Shown piece after piece: positions 17,521 through 25,341 of a stretch of 64,000 nt of DNA. Numbering within the stretch: position 1 is the first letter of the stretch; each line of letters begins with the position of its first letter. Source of the DNA: Limimaricola sp964022235 (GTDB lineage Bacteria > Pseudomonadota > Alphaproteobacteria > Rhodobacterales > Rhodobacteraceae); assembly GCF_964022235.1 (NCBI RefSeq), contig NZ_CAXHZL010000001.1, forward strand, positions 62,001 to 126,000, given 5' to 3'. A program made the position numbers and the translations under genes. The notes below the pieces were generated by a model. It ran no database searches and had not been told where the DNA came from. It saw nothing but the letters and a program-made list of their open reading frames with translations.

Positions 17521-17648
17521 AGGGCAAACCCTGACCTGTCGTGCAACCCTGCACAAGAGGCTGCGCCATTGATCTCGGGCCCGGTTTCCGCGACCCTGCG
17601 CGCCAACGCGCGCCGCCCCCCGGCGTCCCCCATCACGGAGATCATCCC

Positions 17649-18779
17649 ATGCGCACACGTGCCGCCGTCGCCGTCCAGGCCGGAAAGCCGCTCGAAATCA
17701 TGGAGGTCAACCTCGAAGGGCCGAAGGCCGGCGAGGTCCTGGTCGAGATCAAGGCCACCGGCATTTGCCACACCGATGAGTTCACCCTGTCGGGCGCGGA
17801 CCCCGAGGGGATGTTTCCCGCCATTCTCGGCCACGAGGGCGCGGGAGTGGTGGTCGAGGTCGGCGCCGGCGTCACCTCGCTCAAGCCCGGTGACCACGTC
17901 ATTCCGCTCTATACGCCCGAATGCCGCCAGTGCCCGTCGTGTCTCAGCCAGAAGACCAACCTGTGCACCTCGATCCGCTCGACCCAAGGTCAGGGCCTGA
18001 TGCCCGATGGCACATCGCGCTTTTCGACGCTCGATGGCGATCCGATCCTGCACTACATGGGCTGCTCGACCTTCGCCAACCACACGGTGCTCCCAGAGAT
18101 CGCGCTGGCCAAGGTGCGCGAGGACGCGCCCTTCGACAAGATCTGCTACATCGGCTGCGGCGTCACCACCGGGGTCGGCGCGGTGATCAACACCGCTCAG
18201 GTCGAGATCGGCTCCACCGCCGTGGTCTTCGGCCTCGGTGGCATCGGCCTCAATGTGCTTCAGGGGCTCAGGCTTGCGGGTGCCGACATGATCATCGGCG
18301 TCGACATCAACAACGACCGCAAGGAATGGGGCGAGCGCTTCGGCATGACCCATTTCGTGAACCCCACCGAGATCGACGGCGACATCGTCGCGCATATCGT
18401 CAACATGACCAAGCGGCGCGGCGACCTGATCGGCGGGGCCGACTACACCTTCGATTGCACCGGCAACGTCACGGTGATGCGGCAGGCGCTGGAATCGGCG
18501 CATCGCGGCTGGGGCGTGTCGGTGGTGATCGGCGTGGCCCCCGCCGGGGCCGAGATCTCGACCCGTCCGTTCCAGCTCGTCACCGGGCGCACCTGGAAGG
18601 GCACGGCCTTTGGCGGCGCGCGCGGTCGGACGGACGTGCCCAAGATCGTCGACTGGTACATGGAGGGCAAGATCGAGATCGATCCGATGATCACCCACAA
18701 GCTCAAGCTCGACGAGATCAACAAGGGCTTCGATCTGATGCACGCGGGCGAGAGCATCCGCTCGGTCGTGGTCTACTGA
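17649..18779 (+). CDS. adhI: S-(hydroxymethyl)glutathione dehydrogenase / class III alcohol dehydrogenase
   Basis: 376-residue NAD-dependent zinc enzyme oxidising S-hydroxymethylglutathione to S-formylglutathione in formaldehyde detoxification. It shows the catalytic zinc ligands (TGICHTDEF, GHEGAG, and Cys in YIGCGVTTG), the structural-zinc cysteines (PECRQCPSCLSQKTNLC), the class III-specific NLCTSIRSTQGQG and the nucleotide-binding GLGGIGLNVLQG. The start at 17649 follows a GGAG located eleven bases earlier. The partner hydrolase fghA lies 3.3 kb downstream on the same strand, separated by NYN, TetR, mbfA and nitroreductase genes. Confidence 0.97.
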   Translation: MRTRAAVAVQAGKPLEIMEVNLEGPKAGEVLVEIKATGICHTDEFTLSGADPEGMFPAILGHEGAGVVVEVGAGVTSLKPGDHVIPLYTPECRQCPSCLSQKTNLCTSIRSTQGQGLMPDGTSRFSTLDGDPILHYMGCSTFANHTVLPEIALAKVREDAPFDKICYIGCGVTTGVGAVINTAQVEIGSTAVVFGLGGIGLNVLQGLRLAGADMIIGVDINNDRKEWGERFGMTHFVNPTEIDGDIVAHIVNMTKRRGDLIGGADYTFDCTGNVTVMRQALESAHRGWGVSVVIGVAPAGAEISTRPFQLVTGRTWKGTAFGGARGRTDVPKIVDWYMEGKIEIDPMITHKLKLDEINKGFDLMHAGESIRSVVVY

Positions 18780-18859
18780 TCCCTGCTCCCCCGGGGTCCG
18801 GCTTGACGCCGAGCCCCGGGGGAGCGACAGGCGGGGAGACCCGCTACAGGAGGCCCGAT

Positions 18860-19600
18860 ATGCCCGAGACCCGTCCGCTCTATGCCGTGCTGATCGACGC
18901 CGACAACATCCCGGCGCGGTTCGCCAAGCCGATTCTCAAGGAGATCACCTCCTTCGGTGAACCCGCCCTGCGTCGCGTCTATGGCGACTGGTCCGCCGAG
19001 CGGCTGCGCGGCTGGGCCGACAATGTGCGGGCTCTGGGCCTCGTCGCGCATCAGGAGACCGCGAACACCAAGGGCAAGAACGCCTCGGATATCGGTCTGG
19101 TGATCGACGCGATGGACATCCTGCACACCGGCCGCTTCGACGGCTTCGTGCTGGTGTCGTCGGACAGCGACTTCACCGCGCTCGCCAATCGCATCCGCGA
19201 GCAGGGGCTCGACGTGATCGGCATCGGCGAGGCCAAGGCCCCCGAAAGCCTGCGCAACGTCTGCAACCGCTTCGTGATGATCGAGAACATCATGGATGAG
19301 CCGGTGGCCGCCCCCAAGCCGGACCAGCCTCAGGTCGAGGGAGAGGCCCCCGCCGCCCCTTCGGGCAAGAAGCCCCCGCTCGAGGCGGTGCCGCTTATCC
19401 TGCGCGCGATGGACAAGATCGAGCAGGACGACGACGAGTGGTATCCGCTGGGGCCACTTGGCCAGTACATCACCGCCGACAACCCCGATTTCGACGTGCG
19501 CAGCTATGGCAAGCGCAAGCTGTCGGACCTCGTGCAGGATCTCAAGCGCTTCGAGACCCGCAAGCAGGGCAATCAGCTTCAGGTGCGGCGCAAGGACTAG
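18860..19600 (+). CDS. NYN domain (LabA/PIN-like) ribonuclease with C-terminal OST-HTH/LOTUS-like domain
   Basis: 246 residues. The N-terminal NYN/PIN-like nuclease domain (about 1-150) has the acidic motifs VLIDADNIPA (Asp13, Asp15), NASDIGLVIDAMD and VSSDSDFTALA. After a Pro/Ala-rich linker (about 155-175), residues about 180-246 match the OST-HTH type (LILRAMDKIEQDDDEWYPLGPLGQYI and a closing YGKRKLSDLVQDL), probably binding RNA. An excellent CAGGAGG site precedes the ATG. Its stop shares the tetranucleotide CTAG with the stop of the convergent TetR gene. Related proteins have been proposed to process RNA; the target here is unknown. Confidence 0.9.
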   Translation: MPETRPLYAVLIDADNIPARFAKPILKEITSFGEPALRRVYGDWSAERLRGWADNVRALGLVAHQETANTKGKNASDIGLVIDAMDILHTGRFDGFVLVSSDSDFTALANRIREQGLDVIGIGEAKAPESLRNVCNRFVMIENIMDEPVAAPKPDQPQVEGEAPAAPSGKKPPLEAVPLILRAMDKIEQDDDEWYPLGPLGQYITADNPDFDVRSYGKRKLSDLVQDLKRFETRKQGNQLQVRRKD

Positions 19601-20214
19601 GTGCCATAGCGGGCAAGGAAGGTCTCGACAGCACCGCGCGCCACGCGGGCGCATTCCTCGGGTGTGAAGCTGTCGGTGACGTTGAGGATCGCCCGGTAGA
19701 ACAGATCGGCGCGGCACAGCTCGTGGAACTGGTCCGCCGCAAGCGGCAGGTCGTCGATGACAAGCTCGCCGCGAGCCACGGCCTGCTCGAAATAATTGAC
19801 GAGGTAGTCGCGCGCCATCTGTGGGCCAGTGCTGTAGAAGGCACGGCCAATGTCGGGAAACCGCGCGCTCTCGGCTATGAAGACCCGAAAGATCCGCAGC
19901 CCGAAATCCGAGGTGTAAAAGGCGATCATCCGCTCCGCCGTTTCGCGCAGCACTTCGGCCACCGGGCGCGCGGTGTTGATCTCCGAGAGGGCCGCCCCGG
20001 CCTGCGCCGTGCATTCGGTGCGCGTCACTTCGAGAAACAGCAGCCGCTTGTCGGGAAAGTAGCTGTAGAGCGTCGCCTTGGACACGCCTGCCGCACGGGC
20101 GATGTCGTCGACGCTCGCGCCTTCGAATCCCTCGCCCATGAAGACCTCGCGTGCGCCCTGAAGCACCTGCTCGTATTTGCGACCCTTGCGGATCTGGGTG
20201 ATCTGGGCGGTCAT
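19597..20214 (-). CDS. TetR/AcrR family transcriptional regulator
   Basis: 205 residues with an N-terminal TetR helix-turn-helix (GFEGASVDDIARAAGVSKATLYSYFPDKRLLF, about residues 28-60) and an AefR-like ligand-binding C-terminal domain. The start at 20214 is chosen because AGGAGAT lies just upstream; in-frame ATG codons further upstream lack such a site. It is divergent from mbfA, whose gap (20215-20340) holds an Irr-type box. It could repress mbfA, itself, or the flanking formaldehyde genes; the sequence does not decide. It shares CTAG stop bases with the NYN gene. Confidence 0.92.
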   Translation of the reverse strand: MTAQITQIRKGRKYEQVLQGAREVFMGEGFEGASVDDIARAAGVSKATLYSYFPDKRLLFLEVTRTECTAQAGAALSEINTARPVAEVLRETAERMIAFYTSDFGLRIFRVFIAESARFPDIGRAFYSTGPQMARDYLVNYFEQAVARGELVIDDLPLAADQFHELCRADLFYRAILNVTDSFTPEECARVARGAVETFLARYGT

Positions 20215-20311
20215 CTGATCTCCTGCGGATTCCATGGAGTCTAGCGCGCTGTGCGTGGTACCGCCAGCGAAGCGACAGGACAGGGTTGCGGCAGGGCACA
20301 AAGCCCGTAGA

Positions 20312-20326
20312 TTGGAATCGTTCTAA
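20312..20326. promoter_or_regulatory. Irr-type iron-control element (ICE box) upstream of mbfA
   Basis: TTGGAA-TCG-TTCTAA is an inverted repeat differing at one position from the TTAGAA-N3-TTCTAA core of alphaproteobacterial ICE boxes bound by Irr. It is centred about 20 bases upstream of the mbfA ATG and stands out as AT-rich. Irr binding near a start or promoter normally represses iron-storage or export genes when iron is low, which is the known logic for mbfA in Agrobacterium and Bradyrhizobium. Confidence 0.72.
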
Positions 20327-20340
20327 AAAGGGGTGGCGCC

Positions 20341-21318
20341 ATGATTCCCGGATTCTCCTCCCGTCGCAGGTTCAACGATCTCAGCGAGCAGGAGATCCTT
20401 GCCCTGGCCATCTCCTCCGAGGAGGACGACGCGCAGATCTACCGGCTCTATGCCGAACGCCTGCGCGCCGGTTTCCCGGCCTCCGCGGCGGTGTTCGATG
20501 GCATGGCGCGCGAGGAGGACGAGCATCGCCGCCAGTTGATCGCGTTGCACCGCGACCGCTTTGGCGAGGTGATCCCGCTGTTGCGCCGCGAGCACGTGGC
20601 CGGGTTTCACACGCGACGTCCCGTCTGGCTGGTCGAAAATCTGGGGCTCGAAACGATCCGCGCGCAGGCCTCCGAGATGGAGCGCGAGGCGGGGGCCTTC
20701 TATGCCCGTGCCGCCGCCCATGCGAGCGATGCCGCGACGCGCAGGCTTCTGGGCGATCTCGCCGCCGCCGAAGCCAGCCATCAGGGCACGGCGCAGGCGC
20801 TCGAGGACGAGCATCTTCACGACGAGGCCCGCGAGGGCGAGGACCATGCGGCGCGGCGGCAGTTCCTGCTGACCTATGTGCAGCCGGGGCTGGCCGGGCT
20901 GATGGATGGCTCGGTTTCGACGCTGGCGCCGATCTTCGCCACCGCCTTTGCGACGCAGGACACGCATACGACCTTTCTCGTGGGTCTGGCGGCCAGCGTC
21001 GGCGCGGGCATCTCCATGGGCTTCACCGAGGCCGCCTCTGACGACGGGCAGCTCTCGGGGCGCGGCTCGCCGGTCAAGCGCGGCATTGCCACGGGGGTGA
21101 TGACCACCGTGGGCGGCCTCGGCCATGCGTTGCCCTATCTGATCCCGCATTTCTGGGCGGCGACGATCACCGCCATCATCGTCGTTTTCGTCGAGCTTTG
21201 GGCCATCGCCTGGATCCAGAGCCGCTATATGGAAACGCCCTTTCTACGCGCGACCTTTCAGGTGGTGCTGGGGGGCGCATTGGTCTTCGCGGCGGGGGTG
21301 CTGATCGGCGGCGGCTGA
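20341..21318 (+). CDS. mbfA: membrane-bound ferritin / iron exporter MbfA (ferritin-like plus VIT1 domain)
   Basis: 325 residues. The N-terminal ferritin-like (erythrin/rubrerythrin-type) four-helix domain (about 15-165) has glutamate-rich metal-site motifs SSEEDDAQIY, AREEDEHRRQL and EMEREAGAFY. The C-terminal CCC1/VIT1-type domain (about 175-325) has about five membrane helices, beginning QPGLAGLMDGSVSTLAPIFATA and containing VGAGISMGFTEAASD. MbfA proteins export iron and protect against iron/peroxide stress. The upstream Irr-like box supports iron regulation. The gene is divergent from a TetR gene and followed by a nitroreductase. Confidence 0.95.
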   Translation: MIPGFSSRRRFNDLSEQEILALAISSEEDDAQIYRLYAERLRAGFPASAAVFDGMAREEDEHRRQLIALHRDRFGEVIPLLRREHVAGFHTRRPVWLVENLGLETIRAQASEMEREAGAFYARAAAHASDAATRRLLGDLAAAEASHQGTAQALEDEHLHDEAREGEDHAARRQFLLTYVQPGLAGLMDGSVSTLAPIFATAFATQDTHTTFLVGLAASVGAGISMGFTEAASDDGQLSGRGSPVKRGIATGVMTTVGGLGHALPYLIPHFWAATITAIIVVFVELWAIAWIQSRYMETPFLRATFQVVLGGALVFAAGVLIGGG

Positions 21319-21390
21319 TGCGGCGGTCGTGGCGGGTTGCACCTCGCGGCGGCAGCGGAGAGACTGCCTATTCGCAGAGGGGAGGGCAGG

Positions 21391-22098
21391 ATGAGGATCA
21401 AGTCGACGGGCTACACCCCTTCACCCCTGCCGCTTCGCCCGCAGATGGACGATGCCGAGATGGAAGCCGCCGCGCGGGCGCATCACGACGCGATGCTGAC
21501 ACGCCACACGGTGCGCGAGTTTTCCGACCGGCCCGTGCCGCGCGCGGTGATCGAGACCGCGATCGCCACCGCCGGGCGGGCGCCATCGGGCGCCAACCAG
21601 CAGCCTTGGCACTTTGTGGCGATCTCGGACCCTGCCATGAAGACGCGCATTCGTGCCGCCGCCGAGGAGGAGGAAGTCGCCTTCTACGGGGGTGGCGCGC
21701 CGGATGAATGGATCGCGGCGCTCGAGCCGATCGGCACCGGCGCCTCCAAGCCGCATCTGGAGGTCGCGCCGTGGCTGATCGTGGTGTTCGCGCAGCGCTG
21801 GGGCACGCGGGAGGACGGCTCGCGGTACAAGCATTACTACGTGCCCGAAAGCGTCGGTCTCGCCACCGGCTTTCTGATCGGGGCACTGCACCTGTCGGGG
21901 CTGTCGGTGCTCACCCATACGCCGAACCCGATGAAGTTCCTTACCGAACTGTGCGATCGCCCGGTGGCGGAAAAGCCGCTGATGATCCTTGCCGTGGGAC
22001 ACCCCGCCCCGGAGGCGACCGTTCCGGCCGCGGCCAAAATCAAGAAACCGCTCGGAGAGATCCTTACCGTGATCTCGGCGGATACGGAGACGACATGA
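21391..22098 (+). CDS. nitroreductase family flavoprotein
   Basis: 235-residue FMN-dependent NAD(P)H oxidoreductase of the nitroreductase superfamily. Hallmarks are TRHTVREFSDRPVP, APSGANQQPWHFV (FMN binding), a middle helix SVGLATGFLIGALHLSGLSVLTHTPN, and AVGHPAPEA near the end. The iodotyrosine-deiodinase-like branch is the closest match I can suggest. The start at 21391 directly follows GAGGGGAGGGCAGG; an in-frame ATG at 21337 has no such site. Its stop overlaps the fghA start (ATGA), so it is cotranscribed with the formaldehyde hydrolase. Physiological substrate unknown. Confidence 0.92.
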   Translation: MRIKSTGYTPSPLPLRPQMDDAEMEAAARAHHDAMLTRHTVREFSDRPVPRAVIETAIATAGRAPSGANQQPWHFVAISDPAMKTRIRAAAEEEEVAFYGGGAPDEWIAALEPIGTGASKPHLEVAPWLIVVFAQRWGTREDGSRYKHYYVPESVGLATGFLIGALHLSGLSVLTHTPNPMKFLTELCDRPVAEKPLMILAVGHPAPEATVPAAAKIKKPLGEILTVISADTETT

Positions 22099-22925
22099 AG
22101 ACAATAAGCGAAAACACCTGTTTCGGCGGCGTGCAGGGGGTCTATTCGCATGCCAGCGAGGCCACCGGCACCGAGATGACCTTCGGGCTGTTCCTGCCCG
22201 TCGAGGCGCAGGAGGGGCCGGTGCCGGTGCTGTGGTTCCTGTCGGGCCTGACCTGCACCCATGAGAACGCGATGACCAAGTCGGGCGCGCAGCGCTGGGC
22301 CGCCGAGCAGGGCATCGCGTTGGTGTTTCCCGACACCTCGCCGCGGGGCGAGGGCGTGGCCGACGACGCGGATTTCGACATGGGGCAAGGGGCGGGGTTC
22401 TACCTCAATGCCACGCAGGACCCTTGGGCCAAACACTACCAGATGTGGGATTACGTGTCAGAGGAACTGCCCGCGCTGCTCGAAGGGCAATTCGCCATCG
22501 ACGAGGCGCGGCAGGCGATCACCGGTCATTCGATGGGCGGGCACGGCGCGCTGACCATGGCGATGCGGTTGCCGGGGCGATACCGAAGCGTCTCGGCCTT
22601 CGCGCCGATCTGTCACCCGACTCAGAGCGAATGGGGCCGCCGCCAGTTCACCGCCTATCTCGGCGAGGACGAGGCGGCTTGGGCGCGCCACGACGCGACG
22701 CTCTTGATGACCAAGACCGGCTTTGACGGGCCGCTCCTCATCGACACCGGCACCGCCGACCAGTTCGGTGACAAGCTCGGGACCGAACATTTTGCCCGCG
22801 CCATGGCCGAGCGGCGCCAGCCCGGCACGCTGCGGCTCCAGCGCGGCTATGATCACAGCTACTACTTCGTGTCCTCCTTCATCGAGGATCACGTGGACTT
22901 CCATGCGGCGGCGCTCTGGGCATGA
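22095..22925 (+). CDS. fghA: S-formylglutathione hydrolase
   Basis: 276-residue esterase-fold hydrolase cleaving S-formylglutathione to formate and glutathione, the second step after AdhI. It has the nucleophile Ser146 in GHSMGGHGA, an acid in LLIDTGTADQF and the His in GYDHSYYF, plus the family-typical LSGLTCTHENAMTKSG and DTSPRGEGV. The ATG overlaps the nitroreductase stop, and the fghA stop in turn overlaps the yaiI-like start. The presence of AdhI and FghA indicates a glutathione-dependent formaldehyde pathway. No gfa (formaldehyde-activating enzyme) is in the window. Confidence 0.96.
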   Translation: MKTISENTCFGGVQGVYSHASEATGTEMTFGLFLPVEAQEGPVPVLWFLSGLTCTHENAMTKSGAQRWAAEQGIALVFPDTSPRGEGVADDADFDMGQGAGFYLNATQDPWAKHYQMWDYVSEELPALLEGQFAIDEARQAITGHSMGGHGALTMAMRLPGRYRSVSAFAPICHPTQSEWGRRQFTAYLGEDEAAWARHDATLLMTKTGFDGPLLIDTGTADQFGDKLGTEHFARAMAERRQPGTLRLQRGYDHSYYFVSSFIEDHVDFHAAALWA

Positions 22926-23380
22926 TCTACGTCGATGCCGATGCCTGCCCGGTGAAGTCCGAATGCGAGACGGTGGGCACGCGCCACAAGGTCAAGGTGG
23001 CCATCGTCTCGAACGGCGGGCTGCGCCCCTCGCAGAACCCCTTCGTGGAGACCGTCATCGTCCCCGAGGGGCCGGACGTGGCCGACATGTGGATTGCCGA
23101 CCGGGCGATCAAGGGCGACGTGGTGATCACCAACGACATCCCGCTCGCTGCGAAATGCGTGGAAGCCGGGGCGCAGGTGCTCAAGCACAATGGTGAGTTC
23201 CTGACGCAGGCCAACATCGGCAACGTGCTGGCGACGCGCGATCTCATGGCCGACCTGCGTGCCGCCGACCCGTTCCGACAGGGCGGCGGCAAGGGATATA
23301 CCAAGGCGGACCGCTCGCGTTTTCTCGATGCGCTGGAACGGGCGTTGCGAAAGGCCAAGACCGAAGGGCCGGGGTCATGA
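22922..23380 (+). CDS. YaiI/YqxD family protein (DUF188)
   Basis: 152-residue cytosolic protein of the UPF0178/DUF188 family, with MIYVDADACPVK at the N-terminus, WIADRAIKGDVVITNDIPLA and FRQGGGKGYTKADRSRFLDALER. The fold is PIN-like with conserved acidic residues, suggesting nuclease-like chemistry, but the activity is not established. It is coupled by ATGA overlaps to fghA upstream and to a HAD hydrolase downstream. Confidence 0.93.
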   Translation: MIYVDADACPVKSECETVGTRHKVKVAIVSNGGLRPSQNPFVETVIVPEGPDVADMWIADRAIKGDVVITNDIPLAAKCVEAGAQVLKHNGEFLTQANIGNVLATRDLMADLRAADPFRQGGGKGYTKADRSRFLDALERALRKAKTEGPGS

Positions 23381-23997
23381 GCGTCAAAGCGGTCGTCTTC
23401 GACATCGGCAACGTGCTGATCGAGTGGAACCCCGAAAGGTTCTTCGATGCGCAAATCGGGGCGGCGCGTCGGGCCGAGATGTTCGCCGCCGTCGATCTGC
23501 ATGCGATGAACGAGCGCGTCGATCTGGGCGAGCCGTTTCGACCGCAGGTCATGGCGCTGGCCGAGGCGCATCCCGACTGGGCGTCCGAGATCGCGCTCTG
23601 GCACGACCGCTGGATCGAGATGGCCAGCCCCGCGATCCCGCGCTCGGTGCGGCTGCTGCGGGCGCTCAGGGCGCGCGGCGTGCCGGTCTTCGCGCTGTCG
23701 AACTTCGGGGTCGAGACCTTTGCGATCGCCGAGGCGCATTACCCGTTCTTTGCCGAGTTCGACGCGCGCTTTGTCTCGGGGCACCTGCGCATGGCCAAGC
23801 CCGAGGCGCCGATCTACGCGGCGCTTGAGCGGGGGACAGGTATGGCGCCTGAAAACCTGCTCTTCACCGACGACCGCGCAGACAACATTGCCGCGGCGCA
23901 GGCACGCGGCTGGCAGGTGCATCACTTCACCGGGTCCGACGGGCTGGCCGAGAGGCTGGTGGTCGAAGGGCTGCTCACGGAGGCGGAGGCCGCATGA
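23377..23997 (+). CDS. HAD-superfamily hydrolase (subclass IA)
   Basis: 206 residues with HAD motifs: motif I FDIGNVLIEW (nucleophile Asp), motif II ALSNFG, the Lys of motif III in MAKPEAPIY, and motif IV FTDDRADN. A helical cap lies between motifs I and II. It is similar to alpha-D-glucose-1-phosphate phosphatase YihX or haloacid dehalogenase-like proteins; the substrate cannot be read from sequence. Translationally coupled to its neighbours by ATGA overlaps. Confidence 0.9.
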   Translation: MSVKAVVFDIGNVLIEWNPERFFDAQIGAARRAEMFAAVDLHAMNERVDLGEPFRPQVMALAEAHPDWASEIALWHDRWIEMASPAIPRSVRLLRALRARGVPVFALSNFGVETFAIAEAHYPFFAEFDARFVSGHLRMAKPEAPIYAALERGTGMAPENLLFTDDRADNIAAAQARGWQVHHFTGSDGLAERLVVEGLLTEAEAA

Positions 23998-24896
23998 CCG
24001 AAATCGTCCCCTTCGAGGCCGAGGCCAAGCTCGACTGGATCGCCATGGCCCGTGCGATCGAGGCAGGGCACAAGTTGCCGCCCGCGCAGGTCACCGACAG
24101 TTTTCTTTACCGGGGCGAGGACACGCTGCTCAATCGCTCCGCCTGGATCGAGGGGCTGGGCATCGCCGTGAAGGTGGCCTCGATCTTTCCGGGCAACCGC
24201 GACAAGCCGAGCGTCAACGGCGCGATGAACCTGCTGTCGGACACAGACGGGACGTTGGAGGCGGTGGTCGATTTTCACCTCGTAACCAAGTGGAAGACCG
24301 CCGCCGACAGTCTCTTGGGCGCGATGAAGCTCGCACAGCCCGACAGCCGCGAGATCCTGATCGTCGGCGCGGGCAATGTGGCGGCCTCGCTGCGCGAGGC
24401 TTACGGCGCGGCGTTTCCCGAGGCGCGCTTCACGGTCTGGAATCGTTCGGTCGAAGGGGCCGAACGGTTGCAGGCCCGGCATCCGGATGTGGAGATCGCC
24501 AGGGATCTGGAAGCGGCGGTGCGCCGGGCCGACATCATTACCTGTGCCACCATGGCCAAGGCCCCGGTGATCCGAGGCGAATGGCTCAGGCCCGGCCAGC
24601 ACGTCGACCTGATCGGGGCCTTCACGCCCCAGATGCGCGAGGCCGACGACCTTGCGCTGCAACGGGCGCGGATCTTCGTGGATGCACGGGCCACCACGCT
24701 CGACCACATCGGCGAATTGAAGATCCCGCTGCAAGCAGGCGCAATCACGCGCGAGGATGTGGTCGCAGAATTTTCGGAGCCGGAACCATTCAGGCGCGAG
24801 AGCAGGGAGGAGATCACGCTGTTCAAGAATGGCGGCGGCGCGCATCTCGACCTGATGGTGGCCCGGCACATCCTCGACCGCTGGCGGTCGGCCTAG
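23994..24896 (+). CDS. ornithine cyclodeaminase / mu-crystallin family protein
   Basis: 300-residue NAD(P)-dependent enzyme family that includes ornithine cyclodeaminase, alanine dehydrogenase and imine reductases. It has the N-terminal substrate domain (GIAVKVASIFPGN and AVVDFHLVTKWKTAADS) and a Rossmann domain with ILIVGAGNVAASL, then DIITCATMAKAPVI. The KTAADS segment stands where the family has RTAAxS/A. The specific substrate is unclear. Last gene of the overlapping nitroreductase-fghA-yaiI-HAD run. Its final codons and stop lie inside the first unit of a 24-bp tandem repeat. Confidence 0.9.
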   Translation: MTEIVPFEAEAKLDWIAMARAIEAGHKLPPAQVTDSFLYRGEDTLLNRSAWIEGLGIAVKVASIFPGNRDKPSVNGAMNLLSDTDGTLEAVVDFHLVTKWKTAADSLLGAMKLAQPDSREILIVGAGNVAASLREAYGAAFPEARFTVWNRSVEGAERLQARHPDVEIARDLEAAVRRADIITCATMAKAPVIRGEWLRPGQHVDLIGAFTPQMREADDLALQRARIFVDARATTLDHIGELKIPLQAGAITREDVVAEFSEPEPFRRESREEITLFKNGGGAHLDLMVARHILDRWRSA

Positions 24897-24974
24897 AACT
24901 ACCGCTGGCGGTCGGCCTAGAACTGCCGCTGGTAGTCGGTCTGGAACTGCCGCTGGCGGTCGGCCTGACGCTGC
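24879..24974. repeat. 24-bp tandem repeat, four units
   Basis: Four head-to-tail 24-base units begin CGCTGGCGGTCGGCCTAGAA. Units 1 and 2 differ at one base, and units 3 and 4 have about four changes each. Unit 1 encodes the last residues and stop codon of the ornithine-cyclodeaminase-like gene; units 2-4 are downstream, so the array looks like duplication of that gene's 3' end. Confidence 0.85.
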
Positions 24975-25008
24975 CTTTGGAGGGGGCCAAGCCGCTCCGC
25001 AGATGCGA

Positions 25009-25341
25009 TCAGTCGACCAACCCTGGCTCGTCCAGAAGCGTCCGCCCGGCGCGGTCCTCGACCTCGATCACCCACAGGTCGGGATCGAAGCGCTTCTGCT
25101 TTTCGATGCTCGCGTCGACCTCCGGCTCCGGTCCCTCGGCCAGAACGATCCAGACCCGCGCGCCCGTCATCAGATCGAGGCTGCGCTGGAACAGCCGCGC
25201 CTGCCCGTCGAGCGTGTTGAGCTTGACCAGCACCGCCCCCGCCGTCTCGTCACCCTTGGCGGTGACGAAGGCGGGGATGTCCGAAAGCCTGAGCCGCGTC
25301 AGATAGGCCGAGACCCAGATGCCAGCGGCAAGACGGCTCAA
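25009..25341 (-). CDS. DUF1491 family protein
   Basis: 110-residue protein of unknown function typical of Rhodobacterales, usually encoded right after era. Family motifs visible are LRLSDIPAFVTAKGDETAGAVLVKLN, TGARVWIVLAEG and DLWVIEVEDRAGRTLLDEPG. I take the TTG at 25341 as start: it overlaps the era stop (TTGA) and the encoded protein begins where family members begin. A long upstream extension of the frame is antisense to nothing useful and overlaps era. In related genomes recO often follows; here recO is elsewhere (38152). Confidence 0.87.
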   Translation of the reverse strand: MSRLAAGIWVSAYLTRLRLSDIPAFVTAKGDETAGAVLVKLNTLDGQARLFQRSLDLMTGARVWIVLAEGPEPEVDASIEKQKRFDPDLWVIEVEDRAGRTLLDEPGLVD

